Positions 33,007 through 41,077 of a stretch of DNA of 64,000 nucleotides are shown piece after piece (within the stretch, counting starts at the first letter, position 1; the number at the start of each line of letters is the position of its first letter). The DNA is taken from positions 959,448 to 1,023,447 of the forward strand of contig NZ_CP101750.1 in NCBI RefSeq assembly GCF_026810505.1, read 5' to 3'. The position numbers and the translations under genes were made by a program. Below the pieces are notes generated by a model. It had not been told where the DNA came from, did no database searches, and saw nothing but the letters and a program-made list of their open reading frames with translations. Source of the stretch: Streptomyces sp. Je 1-369 (GTDB lineage: Bacteria > Actinomycetota > Actinomycetes > Streptomycetales > Streptomycetaceae).

Positions 33007-34398
33007 GTGACCGTATCCGGCATGCCGCAGTCCGCCGCCCCGCTCCACACCGGCAGCCACGACCTGCCCGCCTCCGCCGAGCTCTCCCGCTTCATGGCGG
33101 AGGCCTGGGGCCCGTCCGCCCTGCCCGACTCCGACCGGGTGCCCGCGCACGCCGTCACCCCGGCCCGCCGGGCGCGGCTGTCCGCCCGCTTCCCCGGAGA
33201 ACGGCTGATCGTGCCCGCGGGCGAGCTCACGGTCCGGTCGAACGACTGCGACCACCGCTTCCGGCCGCACAGCGCGTACGCCTGGCTGACCGGCCTGACC
33301 GGTGAGGACCAGGCCGGCGGCGTGCTGGTCATGGAGCCTTCGGGGCCGCACGGGCACGAGGCGGTGCTCCATCTGCGGCCGCGTTCACCGCGTGTCGACG
33401 GCGACGAGGAGTTCTACCGGGACCGGCGCTACGGCGAGTTCTGGGTGGGCCGCCGCCCCGACCTCGCCGAGGCGGAACGGCTCACCGGCATCCGCTGCGC
33501 CCACCTGGACTCCCTGGGGACACCGACGGGCCGCGACGCCGCCTCCGATCCCGAACTGGCCGCCGCGCTCTCCGAGTTGCGGCTCGTCAAGGACGCCTGG
33601 GAGGTCGAGCAGTTGCAGCTGGCCGTCGACCACACCACCGCCGGGTTCGAGGACGTGGTCCGTGCGCTGCCGCGCGCGCTCACGCATCCGCGCGGGGAGC
33701 GCTGGATCGAGGGGGTGTTCGGCCTGCGCGCCCGCGCCGAGGGCAACGGCACCGGCTACGAGACCATCGCGGCCTCCGGAGCCCATGCCTGCGTGCTCCA
33801 CTGGATCCGCAACGACGGACGCCTCGACCGTGACGAGCTGCTGCTCCTGGACGCGGGCGTGGAGACCGACACGCTCTACACCGCCGACATCACCCGCACC
33901 CTGCCGCTCTCCGGCCGCTTCTCCCCCGTCCAGCGCCAGGTGTACGAGCTGGTGCTCGCCGCGCAGGACGCGGGGATGGCGGCGCTGCGTCCCGGTGCGC
34001 GCTTCCGGGACTTCCACCGGGCCGCCATGCGGGTCGTCGCGGAGGGCCTTGCCGAGTGGGGCGTCCTCAAGGACGCGCGGGGCGACCTGCACCGCCGCTA
34101 CACCCTGTGCGGCAGCGGCCACATGCTCGGGCTCGATGTGCACGACTGCGCCAAGGCACGCGCCGAAACCTATCTGGACGGTGTCCTGGAGGAGGGCCAG
34201 GTCCTCACCGTGGAGCCCGGTCTCTACCTCCAGCCCGACGACGGGACACTCCCCGCCGAGCTGCGCGGCATCGGCGTCCGGATCGAGGACGACCTGGTCG
34301 TGACGGCGGAGGGCGCCCGCCTGATGTCGGGCGCGCTGCCGCGCACGGTCGAGGGCGTCGAGGAGTGGATGGGCACACTGCTCGACGCCCGCGTCTGA
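33007..34398 (+). CDS. M24-family aminopeptidase P (Xaa-Pro aminopeptidase)
   Basis: 463 residues, cytoplasmic metallopeptidase that removes N-terminal residues preceding proline. The N-terminal non-catalytic domain has the PepP pattern SNDCDHRFRPHSAYAWLTGL near 80; the catalytic pita-bread domain has ELLLLDAGVETDTLYTADIT (metal-binding Asp) near 276, GHMLGLDVHDCAK (His) near 373, LTVEPGLYL (Glu) near 399 and GIGVRIEDDLVV (Glu) near 420, so all metal ligands are present. GTG start has GGGAG upstream. It lies 176 nt after the GRDP-like gene with a TAGTAAT box in between, so it may have its own promoter; membership in the peptide locus is possible, not shown. Confidence 0.9.
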   Translation: MTVSGMPQSAAPLHTGSHDLPASAELSRFMAEAWGPSALPDSDRVPAHAVTPARRARLSARFPGERLIVPAGELTVRSNDCDHRFRPHSAYAWLTGLTGEDQAGGVLVMEPSGPHGHEAVLHLRPRSPRVDGDEEFYRDRRYGEFWVGRRPDLAEAERLTGIRCAHLDSLGTPTGRDAASDPELAAALSELRLVKDAWEVEQLQLAVDHTTAGFEDVVRALPRALTHPRGERWIEGVFGLRARAEGNGTGYETIAASGAHACVLHWIRNDGRLDRDELLLLDAGVETDTLYTADITRTLPLSGRFSPVQRQVYELVLAAQDAGMAALRPGARFRDFHRAAMRVVAEGLAEWGVLKDARGDLHRRYTLCGSGHMLGLDVHDCAKARAETYLDGVLEEGQVLTVEPGLYLQPDDGTLPAELRGIGVRIEDDLVVTAEGARLMSGALPRTVEGVEEWMGTLLDARV

Positions 34399-34460
34399 GC
34401 CCCGCACGGCGGCACAACCGCGCGTTTCTCTTCCGCCCGGTCCATGGGGTACAGTCGATC

Positions 34461-34610
34461 ATGTGCTCGACGCCGGAACAACGGCGCAGGGCCCGCGCGT
34501 TGGTGGTCCAAGGAAAGGCGCCCCACTTCCTGTGGGGAGATGCAGGTGCAAGGCCTGCCCAGCGCTCGCGAAAGAAGGCCCCGGCCTCCGTCACGGAGGC
34601 CGGGGCCTTC
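34461..34610 (+). ncRNA. Candidate structured RNA or 5' leader
   Basis: A -10-like TACAGT at 34450-34455 lies just before this stretch. It then contains two small hairpins (CCCCAC-TTCCT-GTGGGG near 34519-34536 and GCAGG-TGCAAGG-CCTGC near 34541-34560) and ends in a 16-bp perfect hairpin. It could be a free small RNA or an attenuator leader for the gene at 34633. An open frame from ATG 34461 (MCSTPEQRRRARALVVQGKA) would be leaderless but runs straight through the hairpin, and its third-position GC falls well below that of true genes here, so a short protein is less likely. I do not recognise the RNA family. Confidence 0.4.
34574..34610 (+). terminator. 16-bp perfect terminator hairpin
   Basis: GAAGGCCCCGGCCTCC and its exact complement around a 5-nt loop (GTCAC). 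It follows the M24 peptidase and the candidate RNA and ends only 22 nt before the next start codon at 34633, a position suited to attenuation of that gene. Confidence 0.8.
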
Positions 34611-34632
34611 TCGCGTAGGCGACACTGTGACC

Positions 34633-35361
34633 ATGTTCGTCGACCGCCTTCCGCCCCCGCACACCTACGGCCGCCTCCGCGTCGAGCGCCACGATCTGTC
34701 CCCCGCCCACTGGCTCGGGCAACGCCCCTCGGCCGCCGACGGGTTCGGGACGGTGGCAGCCGTGTGCGCCCCCGGCTTCGCGGCATACGCGCGGATCCTG
34801 CACCCCGCCCGGCTCGGCACCGCACCGGTGCGATGGGACCGGGCCGCCGCCTCGTACGGCGCGACGGTCGGTGCGGCGACGCGCTGGCACGAGCTGATCG
34901 GCGCCGAGGACCGCCTCCTCTACCGCAACGACGACACCCCCGCCGTCCCCGGCGTCTGGGACGAGCACCCGCACGAAGGGCCGACGCCGGGCGACGTGGC
35001 CCGGACCATGATCCCCGTCCTGGCGCGGCACACCGGGACTCCCGACCGCTGTTGGTACGGACTGTGGGCCGGTTACGGGCACATCGAATGGGACGGCGTG
35101 CCCGTCTTCGACACGCCGGGCCGCGAGGAGATCCTGCTCTCCGGCCCCCTCGACGACGCCGACTCGCCCGCGCCCGGCTTCATCGACGGCGTGCCCGAAC
35201 TCCCCGACCTGTGGTGGCCCGAGGACCGCGCCTGGTGCGTGGGCGGTGACGTCGGCCTCGTCAGCACGTACGTCGGAGGCTCCGCGCGGTGTGTCGCCGA
35301 ACTCCTCGCGACCCCGGGGCTCGAGGCCTACGAGGTCGACGGGACGTCCGCAGTGGACTGA
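34633..35361 (+). CDS. Hypothetical protein, unknown function
   Basis: 242 residues, acidic and Trp-rich, no signal peptide or membrane segment. Features: LRVERHDLSPAHWLGQRPSA near 15, APGFAAYARILHPA near 44, WYGLWAGYGHIEWDGVPVFDTPGREEILLSGPLDD near 140 and PDLWWPEDRAWCVGGDVGLVSTYVGGS near 193. The layout resembles uncharacterised Streptomyces proteins of similar length; no family is recognised. An in-frame GTG two codons upstream is an alternative start. The gene starts immediately behind a strong hairpin and has no other visible promoter, so its expression may depend on read-through. Convergent with the reductase gene (15-nt gap). Confidence 0.75.
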   Translation: MFVDRLPPPHTYGRLRVERHDLSPAHWLGQRPSAADGFGTVAAVCAPGFAAYARILHPARLGTAPVRWDRAAASYGATVGAATRWHELIGAEDRLLYRNDDTPAVPGVWDEHPHEGPTPGDVARTMIPVLARHTGTPDRCWYGLWAGYGHIEWDGVPVFDTPGREEILLSGPLDDADSPAPGFIDGVPELPDLWWPEDRAWCVGGDVGLVSTYVGGSARCVAELLATPGLEAYEVDGTSAVD

Positions 35362-35376
35362 GCCCGCGCGTGCCGG

Positions 35377-37038
35377 TCAGCGCAGGATGCCCGCCCTGCC
35401 CGACCGTGCCGTGGAGACGAGTTCGGCGACCGTGGCGATCTTGACGCGGGGGCGGCCCGCGCTCGCGCCCCTGGTCACCTCGGCCCGCTCGATGGCGGCG
35501 AGTCCGCGCGCGTCGACCACCTGGCGGTTGCGGCGGCGCGCCAGCCGGTGGAAGGCCTTCGTGGCGTGTTGCGGGGCGGGCAGCGCGCCCGCGACCGCGT
35601 CGGCGAGGAGGGTGGTGACCGTTTCTGCGGCGCAGGTGCGGTTGGCGCCGATGCCGCCGCTGGGGCCGCGCTTGATCCAGCCCACGACGTAGGTGCCGGG
35701 GCGTCCCTCCACCCGGCCGCCCTCGTGGGGCACGGTGCCGCCGGTCTCGTCGAAGGGCAGTCCGGCGACGGGCGTGCCGCGGTAGCCGATGGCGCGCAGG
35801 AGCAGGCCCGCCGGGATCGGCTCCTCCCCCGCGGCCGTCGCCACACGCACCGCGTCGACCCGTTCCGTGCCGAGGAGTTCGACGGGTTCGCAGTGGAAGC
35901 GCAGCACGATGCGGCGGCCGGGCTCCGGCTGTCGTTCCCAGTCGGGCCGTACGCGCGTGACGCCCCGCAGGGCCGCCGCCTTGTCCCTCGCGTCCGCGGC
36001 GTCGATGGCGTCCGCGACGCGCGGGTCGTGGTCGTCGACGACCAGGTCCACGCCCGGCAGGTGCTTGAGTGCCAGGAGTTCGGACCTGGTGTACGCGGCG
36101 TGCTCGGGGCCGCGCCGGGCGAGCAGGACGACCTCGCGGACCTTGCTGCCGCGCAGGGCGCGCAGCGCGTGGTCGGCGATGTCGGTGCGGGCGAGGGTGT
36201 CGGGGTCGGCGAGCAGGATGCGGGCGACGTCCAGGGCCACGTTGCCGTTGCCGACGACGACGGCACGCTCCGCCGACAGGTCGATGCCGTCCGGCTCCGC
36301 GTCGGGGTGGGCGTTGTACCAGGCGACGAACGCGGTCGCGGAGATGCTGCCGGGCAGCTCCTCGCCGGGGATCGAAAGGCGCCGGTCGGCCGAGGCGCCC
36401 ACGGCGTAGACGACCGCGTCGTGGTGGGCCGCGATCTCCTCCGGGGTGACGTCGGTGCCCACGTCGAGGCCGAGGTGCATCCGTACCCGCGGGTGCGCGT
36501 GGAAGCGGGCGAAGGTCTCGCCGACCTTCTTGGTCGCGGGGTGGTCGGGCGCGACGCCGTAGCGCACGAGTCCGCCCGCGACCGGGAGCCGGTCGATGAG
36601 GGTGACCTCGGCGCTGGTGTGCAGCAGCAGGTCCTGCACGGCGTACATCCCGGCGGGACCGGTGCCGACGACGGCGACCTTCAGCGGCGCGAAGTCCGCG
36701 GGCAGGACGCGGGGGAAGGACGGCTCGCCCCAGGCATGGAAGTTGGGACTGCCGGGGCCGGGATCGGGTGCGGCGTCCGCCGTCGCGTCGTCGTAGTAGG
36801 CCGCGTTGATCGCGGCGTACTCCTTCTGCGCGAGGGGCAGGGTGTCCACCGGGAAGATCGCGTCGACGGGGCACGCGTCGGCGCAGGCGCCGCAGGAGAT
36901 GCACGTCTTCGGGTCGATGTGCAGCATCTCCGTGCTGCCGAACGCCCGCTCCTCCGGCGTGGGGTGGATGCAGTTGACCGGGCACACGGCCACGCAGGTG
37001 GCGTCGTTGCAACAGGTCTGGGTGATGGCGTAGGTCAT
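35377..37038 (-). CDS. Ferredoxin-fused FAD/NADP oxidoreductase (FprB-like ferredoxin reductase)
   Basis: 553 residues. Residues 1-70 are a bacterial two-cluster ferredoxin (CCNDATCVAVCPVNCIHP and CISCGACADACPVDAI), followed by an adrenodoxin-reductase-type flavoprotein: KVAVVGTGPAGMYAVQDLL near 120, VVVGNGNVALDVARILL near 262 and VVGWIKRGPSGGIGANRTCA near 465. This fusion is that of mycobacterial FprB and delivers electrons from NADPH to an oxygenase or P450. It lies 40 nt downstream of the AurF-like oxygenase on the same strand and is its probable electron donor. The C-terminal 80 residues resemble the tail found in this subfamily (FHRLARRRNRQVVDARGL). Confidence 0.92.
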   Translation of the reverse strand: MTYAITQTCCNDATCVAVCPVNCIHPTPEERAFGSTEMLHIDPKTCISCGACADACPVDAIFPVDTLPLAQKEYAAINAAYYDDATADAAPDPGPGSPNFHAWGEPSFPRVLPADFAPLKVAVVGTGPAGMYAVQDLLLHTSAEVTLIDRLPVAGGLVRYGVAPDHPATKKVGETFARFHAHPRVRMHLGLDVGTDVTPEEIAAHHDAVVYAVGASADRRLSIPGEELPGSISATAFVAWYNAHPDAEPDGIDLSAERAVVVGNGNVALDVARILLADPDTLARTDIADHALRALRGSKVREVVLLARRGPEHAAYTRSELLALKHLPGVDLVVDDHDPRVADAIDAADARDKAAALRGVTRVRPDWERQPEPGRRIVLRFHCEPVELLGTERVDAVRVATAAGEEPIPAGLLLRAIGYRGTPVAGLPFDETGGTVPHEGGRVEGRPGTYVVGWIKRGPSGGIGANRTCAAETVTTLLADAVAGALPAPQHATKAFHRLARRRNRQVVDARGLAAIERAEVTRGASAGRPRVKIATVAELVSTARSGRAGILR

Positions 37039-37078
37039 GTTCGTCGGCTCAGCTCGGGTCGGATCGGCTCGGGACGCC

Positions 37079-37993
37079 TCAGATGAGGTGGGCGCGCTTG
37101 TAGAAGACCAGGGCCGGCTTGGTGAGCAGGCCGCACGACGCGAGGAACTCCATGAGGCCCGAACAGCTGGACCGCATCATGGACTTGTGGTGTTCGTTGG
37201 CCTTCGCCTCGGCGATGGCGCGCTCCTCGTCGAGCCCGGCGTTCGCGTACACCTTGCGGTTCACCATGCTGGTGACGATGACGTACGACGCGATGGCGAT
37301 GATGAGGGAGTTGATCTCGCGGCGTACGCGGCCCGCGCCCGCGAGCTGCTTGCGCGTCTGGTCGCGGGCGAACTTCATGTGCCGCGACTCCTCGACGACA
37401 TGAATGTTGTTGATGGTGCGGACGAACGGCACGACGCGCTCGTCCCGCATCCAGTCGCGCTGCATCACGTCGAGGACTTCCTCGGCGACGAGGATCGCGG
37501 CGTACGCGGCCTCACCGAAGGCGACGGACTTGAAGACCCTGCCGAGTTCGGTCGCCCAGCGGCGCGGCCGGTAGGCGGGGGCGCCGAGCTTCTCGGCGCC
37601 GCGGGCGAACATGATGGAGTGGCGGCACTCCTCGGCGATCTCGGTGAGCGCCCACTGCACCTCGGTGCTCGTCGGGTCCTTGGCGTAGACGTCGCGCAGC
37701 ACCATCTGCTGCAGGATCATCTCGAACCAGATGCCCGTGCTGGCCACCGAGGCGGCCTCCTGCCGGGTCAGCTCCTTGCGCTGCCCCTCGGTCATCTCCC
37801 GCCAGTAGGCGGTGCCGTAGAGCGTGCTCCACTCCGGGCTGGCGCCGTGGCAGTCGCGGTCGAGGGGGGTGTCCCAGTCGACTTCGACGGCCGGGTCGTA
37901 CGCCAGCACAGCGGCCGAGTCCAACAGCCGCCGGGCGACGTCGCCCTCCGGAGAACTGCCCTGTGTGCTCGGCCGAACAGTGCTGCTTGCCAT
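37079..37993 (-). CDS. AurF-like diiron oxygenase
   Basis: 304 residues of the AurF/p-aminobenzoate N-oxygenase ferritin-like family. Diiron ligands are visible as Glu in TGIWFEMILQQ near 94, the first ExxH in EIAEECRHSI near 128, Glu in ILVAEEVLD, and the second helix with NNIHVVEESRHMKF near 203 (His, Glu-Glu, His). Such enzymes use oxygen on amines or other substrates. Directly followed by the ferredoxin-fused reductase. AAGGAG precedes the ATG by 9 nt and a 37-bp palindrome lies about 85-120 nt upstream. There is no other biosynthetic gene beside the pair, so the substrate is unknown; similar pairs are common in actinomycetes. Confidence 0.88.
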   Translation of the reverse strand: MASSTVRPSTQGSSPEGDVARRLLDSAAVLAYDPAVEVDWDTPLDRDCHGASPEWSTLYGTAYWREMTEGQRKELTRQEAASVASTGIWFEMILQQMVLRDVYAKDPTSTEVQWALTEIAEECRHSIMFARGAEKLGAPAYRPRRWATELGRVFKSVAFGEAAYAAILVAEEVLDVMQRDWMRDERVVPFVRTINNIHVVEESRHMKFARDQTRKQLAGAGRVRREINSLIIAIASYVIVTSMVNRKVYANAGLDEERAIAEAKANEHHKSMMRSSCSGLMEFLASCGLLTKPALVFYKRAHLI

Positions 37994-38076
37994 GCTGCGG
38001 CTCCTTGGCTCGGTGACGCGTCGACTCCGACGACGTCCAGGCAGCGGGCACGGCGCCTCGTCACACGGCAGGCCGC

Positions 38077-38113
38077 GACCCCGTTGTTAGACAGAACGTA
38101 TAACAACGGGGTC
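38077..38113. promoter_or_regulatory. 37-bp palindrome upstream of the AurF-like/reductase operon
   Basis: Perfect 13-nt arms GACCCCGTTGTTA and TAACAACGGGGTC separated by 11 nt whose inner bases continue the symmetry imperfectly. It is the only large inverted repeat between the oxygenase start and the MFS stop. It fits a TetR-family operator; a leader hairpin or terminator is the alternative. No regulator gene is adjacent. Confidence 0.65.
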
Positions 38114-38179
38114 GGGTACGCCTACCCTCGAGTAAGTAAGAGATTGGACAGAGCCGTTGAAGCCGTAGAACCATGCAGG

Positions 38180-39346
38180 TCAGCCGGTCGTGGCCGGCCA
38201 GCGGATCCGTGTGCTGCACGCCGAGACGACCAGCGCGGAGGCGGCGACGGCGGCCAGACCCCACACCAGACTGCTGGCGTGGGCGATGAAACCGATGAGC
38301 GGCGGTCCCGCCAGCAGACCCGTCGTCCCCATGGCCGCCACCAGCGTCAGCGAGTCCGAGCCCTGCCCGGCCGCGGCCACGTAGACGCACGGGGTGACGG
38401 CCGCGATGCCGAGGCCGACACAGGCGAAGCCGAGCAGCGCGGGCACCAGGCCCCCGCTCAGCAGGGCGAGCGCGAGACCCGACCCTGCCAGCACGCTCCC
38501 GGTCAGGACGACGCGCCCGTCGCCCCAGCGGCTGCGCCATCCGTCGGCGAAGAGGCGGGCGACCAGCATCATTCCGGAGACGACGGCGATGCCCAGCGGC
38601 GCCAGCTCGGCGGACGCCTCGGCCACGTCCTCCAGATAGAGCGCCGACCAGTCGTTCATGGCACCCTCGGTGACGGTGCCGAACGCCATGGCGACGCACA
38701 TCCACAGCGTCACCCGGGACGGCACCGTCCACTTGGACTTCTTCTTCTCCGGCGCCGCGGCGCCGGCCGTCTCCCGCTCCGTCAGGAGTCCCGAGCGGGC
38801 GCAGACCACCAGCAGGAGCAGGAAGAGCGCGGCCGCCCCGAAGTGCGCGGCGACCGCCGAGGTCACCGCGTTCATGCCGGAGGCGAGCAGCGCGGCGAGC
38901 AGCGAACCGCCGCTGAACGTCGCGTGCAGGCGGGCCATGGCGTTGCGCTCGTACCGCTTCTCCAGCTCGGCCCCCTGCGCGTTCATGGCGACGTTCAGAC
39001 AGCCCACGAGGACGCCGTCGACGCACATGACGAGCAGCGCCACGGGATAGTTGGGTGCTCCGGCCAGCGCGAGGAGCAGCAGCGCCAGACAGAGCGCCGA
39101 AAGGAGCGCGAGGCGCTGCGAGCCGAGGCGCCGCATCAGGACGGCGACGAGCGGGAACGACACGGCGGCGCCGATACCCGCGGCCATGAGGAGCACGCCG
39201 ACCTCGGCCGCTGACAGGTCGAGGTCCTCCTTGATGGCCGGGATGCGCGACGCCCAGGTCGCGTACTGGAAGCCGAGCGAGCAGAACAGTGCCGCGATCG
39301 CCAGCTGGCTCCGATGGAAAGGATCACGCACGCGGAGCACCCGCAT
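38180..39346 (-). CDS. MFS transporter of the PhyH/DUF6271 cluster
   Basis: 388 residues, about 12 hydrophobic segments. Opening FCSLGFQYATWASRIPAIKEDL with LSAAEVGVLLMAAGIGA near 39 is typical of the YbjJ/Fsr-like branch of major facilitator proteins. It is the last gene of the five-gene operon and its start lies inside the acetyltransferase gene (23-nt overlap), so it is translationally coupled. It probably exports the product of the operon or gives self-resistance; this is inferred from place only. Confidence 0.88.
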   Translation of the reverse strand: MRVLRVRDPFHRSQLAIAALFCSLGFQYATWASRIPAIKEDLDLSAAEVGVLLMAAGIGAAVSFPLVAVLMRRLGSQRLALLSALCLALLLLALAGAPNYPVALLVMCVDGVLVGCLNVAMNAQGAELEKRYERNAMARLHATFSGGSLLAALLASGMNAVTSAVAAHFGAAALFLLLLVVCARSGLLTERETAGAAAPEKKKSKWTVPSRVTLWMCVAMAFGTVTEGAMNDWSALYLEDVAEASAELAPLGIAVVSGMMLVARLFADGWRSRWGDGRVVLTGSVLAGSGLALALLSGGLVPALLGFACVGLGIAAVTPCVYVAAAGQGSDSLTLVAAMGTTGLLAGPPLIGFIAHASSLVWGLAAVAASALVVSACSTRIRWPATTG

Positions 39347-39881
39347 CAGCCCACTTCTCCGGTTCTCTCGCCGGTACGGTCGCCGGCCGTGTGGTTCTCG
39401 ACATGTAGACGGCCGTCGGGCCGTAGCCGGACGGTGGCGGGCCCGCGTGTGCGGTGAAGCCCCGGCCCGCCCAGAACGTCTCGCTGCCGCCGACGGCGAC
39501 CAGGGAGATCTGCTCGTAGCCGTGCGCGCGGGCCGTCGCCATGAGGTGGCGCAGGAGGTGCCGGGCAAGACCCCGGTGCCGCAGGTGTTCCGCGACGACG
39601 ATGTCGTGCAGGTGCAGGTTGCGCGAGGCGAGCGTCGGCCCGCGCTCGGGTCCGTCCAGCTCCGGGTACGCGGACTCCGGGTACGGCAGGGCCAGCAGGT
39701 AGCCCGCCAGCTGCCGTCCGAGGTCCAGTGCGAAGCACGTCCCGGGCGACGCACCGGCCCGGGACTCCAGCGCCTCCCTCCCCTCGGAGAGGCCGAGGGG
39801 CGCGTAGGCGCGGGACTCCAGTGCCACGATGCCGGGCCAGTCGCCGTCGGCGATGCGGCGTATGCGTACGGCCTCGGTCAT
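39324..39881 (-). CDS. GNAT-family N-acetyltransferase
   Basis: 185 residues, one GNAT domain: VRIRRIADGDWPGIVALESRAY at the N-terminus, LHDIVVAEHLRHRGLARHLLRHLMATA near 90 (acetyl-CoA-binding R-x-x-G-x-A loop), ISLVAVGGSETFWAGRGFTAH near 124. It should acylate an amino group of a small molecule, plausibly the amine made by the adjacent PLP decarboxylase. Its start overlaps the decarboxylase stop by 4 nt (ATGA). Confidence 0.88.
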   Translation of the reverse strand: MTEAVRIRRIADGDWPGIVALESRAYAPLGLSEGREALESRAGASPGTCFALDLGRQLAGYLLALPYPESAYPELDGPERGPTLASRNLHLHDIVVAEHLRHRGLARHLLRHLMATARAHGYEQISLVAVGGSETFWAGRGFTAHAGPPPSGYGPTAVYMSRTTRPATVPAREPEKWADAGAPRA

Positions 39882-41077
39882 GCCGCCTCGCCGTCGATCC
39901 AGGTGTACGGGAGCGGGCTGAAGCCGTTGAAGCCCTGCGTCATGTAGCTCGTGGCGTACGCGCCGCAGGACATCACCCAGACCGGGTCGCCCGAGGCGAG
40001 GGTCTTGGGCACCGGCACGAGGCCGTCCTCGTGCGAGTAGGCGTCGTCGCTGTCGCAGGTGGGTCCCGCGACGACGGCGGGGACGGATTCGGCGTCGCGG
40101 TGCGAGGGGAAGACGAGCCGGTACTGCAGCTGGTCCATTTCGTAGAGGCCGTTGAACTTGCCGCAGCTCAGGTACAGCCAGTACTGACGCTCGCCGTCTG
40201 GCCTGCGGCGCGCGGAGAGCCGGGAGACGTGGGCGCGGATGGCGCCGTGGTCGGCGATGAGGTAGCGGCCCGGTTCGATGACGAAGCCCAGGTCGTGCCC
40301 GGGGAGCGCGCCCAGGCGTGCCATGCCCTCGCGGATGACGGTGAAGATCTTGTCCATCGGCGGTTCGAGGGTCGTGCCGTGCTTGTCGCGGTAGCCGAGC
40401 GCGGGCAGGCCTCCGCCGAGGTTGACGTGGTCGAGGGCGATGCCGCGGGCCGTGAGTGCGGTCAGCACGTCGGCGATGCGGTCGAACGCGCCGTTCCAGG
40501 CGTCGGCGGTCATCTGCTGCGACCCGACGTGCACGGAGAGGCCCGCGGGTGTGAGCCCCAGGTCGCGTGCCGTCTCCAGGATCGCGAGGGCGTCCTCGGG
40601 CGAGCAGCCGTACTTGTTGCTGAGTCCCCAGAGCGCGCCCTCGCCGGTGGTGGCGAGGCGGCAGAACACGCGGCTGCCCGGGGCGTGTTCGGCGACCGCC
40701 CGCACGTCCTCCAGACTGTCGGTCGCGAAGTCCCTGATGCCGAGCCGGAACGCGTCGGCGATGTTCCGGTCGGACTTCACGGTGTTGCCGTAGTGCACCC
40801 GGCCGAGGGGCACGCCCGCCCGCAGCGCCTGCTCCACCTCGATGGGGCTCGCCGCGTCCACGCCGGAGCCGCGCCGTGCGAGGAGGGCGAGGACCTCGTC
40901 GACCGGGCAGGCCTTCATGGCGAAGCGGACGGCGACACCGGGGAGTTCGCGCAGGAGGGTGTCGTACCCCTCCTCGATGCCGGGGAGGTCGAAGACGATC
41001 TGGTCCTCGGCGGCGGCCGCGAGGGCGTCGAGGAGTGAGGCGCTGTCGGGTTCGTACGTCGTCGTCATGGTGCTCAC
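39878..41077 (-). CDS. Ornithine/diaminopimelate-decarboxylase-like PLP enzyme
   Basis: About 399 residues, fold type III PLP enzyme. The PLP lysine is in RFAMKACPVDE near 51, followed by SGVDAASPIEVEQAL, the phosphate-binding loop HVNLGGGLPALGYRD near 228, EPGRYLIADHG near 270 and the catalytic Cys motif GPTCDSDDAYSHED near 341, as in eukaryote-type ornithine decarboxylases. It should decarboxylate ornithine, lysine, arginine or a modified amino acid. GTG start overlaps the upstream DUF6271 stop by 4 nt; an ATG three codons in is an alternative. Third gene of the PhyH operon. Confidence 0.88.
   Translation of the reverse strand: MSTMTTTYEPDSASLLDALAAAAEDQIVFDLPGIEEGYDTLLRELPGVAVRFAMKACPVDEVLALLARRGSGVDAASPIEVEQALRAGVPLGRVHYGNTVKSDRNIADAFRLGIRDFATDSLEDVRAVAEHAPGSRVFCRLATTGEGALWGLSNKYGCSPEDALAILETARDLGLTPAGLSVHVGSQQMTADAWNGAFDRIADVLTALTARGIALDHVNLGGGLPALGYRDKHGTTLEPPMDKIFTVIREGMARLGALPGHDLGFVIEPGRYLIADHGAIRAHVSRLSARRRPDGERQYWLYLSCGKFNGLYEMDQLQYRLVFPSHRDAESVPAVVAGPTCDSDDAYSHEDGLVPVPKTLASGDPVWVMSCGAYATSYMTQGFNGFSPLPYTWIDGEAA

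Noticed and set aside
34461..35249. Leaderless open frame starting at ATG 34461 (MCSTPEQRRRARALVV...)
   Set aside because: It runs through the 16-bp terminator and then out of phase with the better frame at 34633; third-position GC is lower than for true genes. The start region is kept as a possible RNA leader instead.
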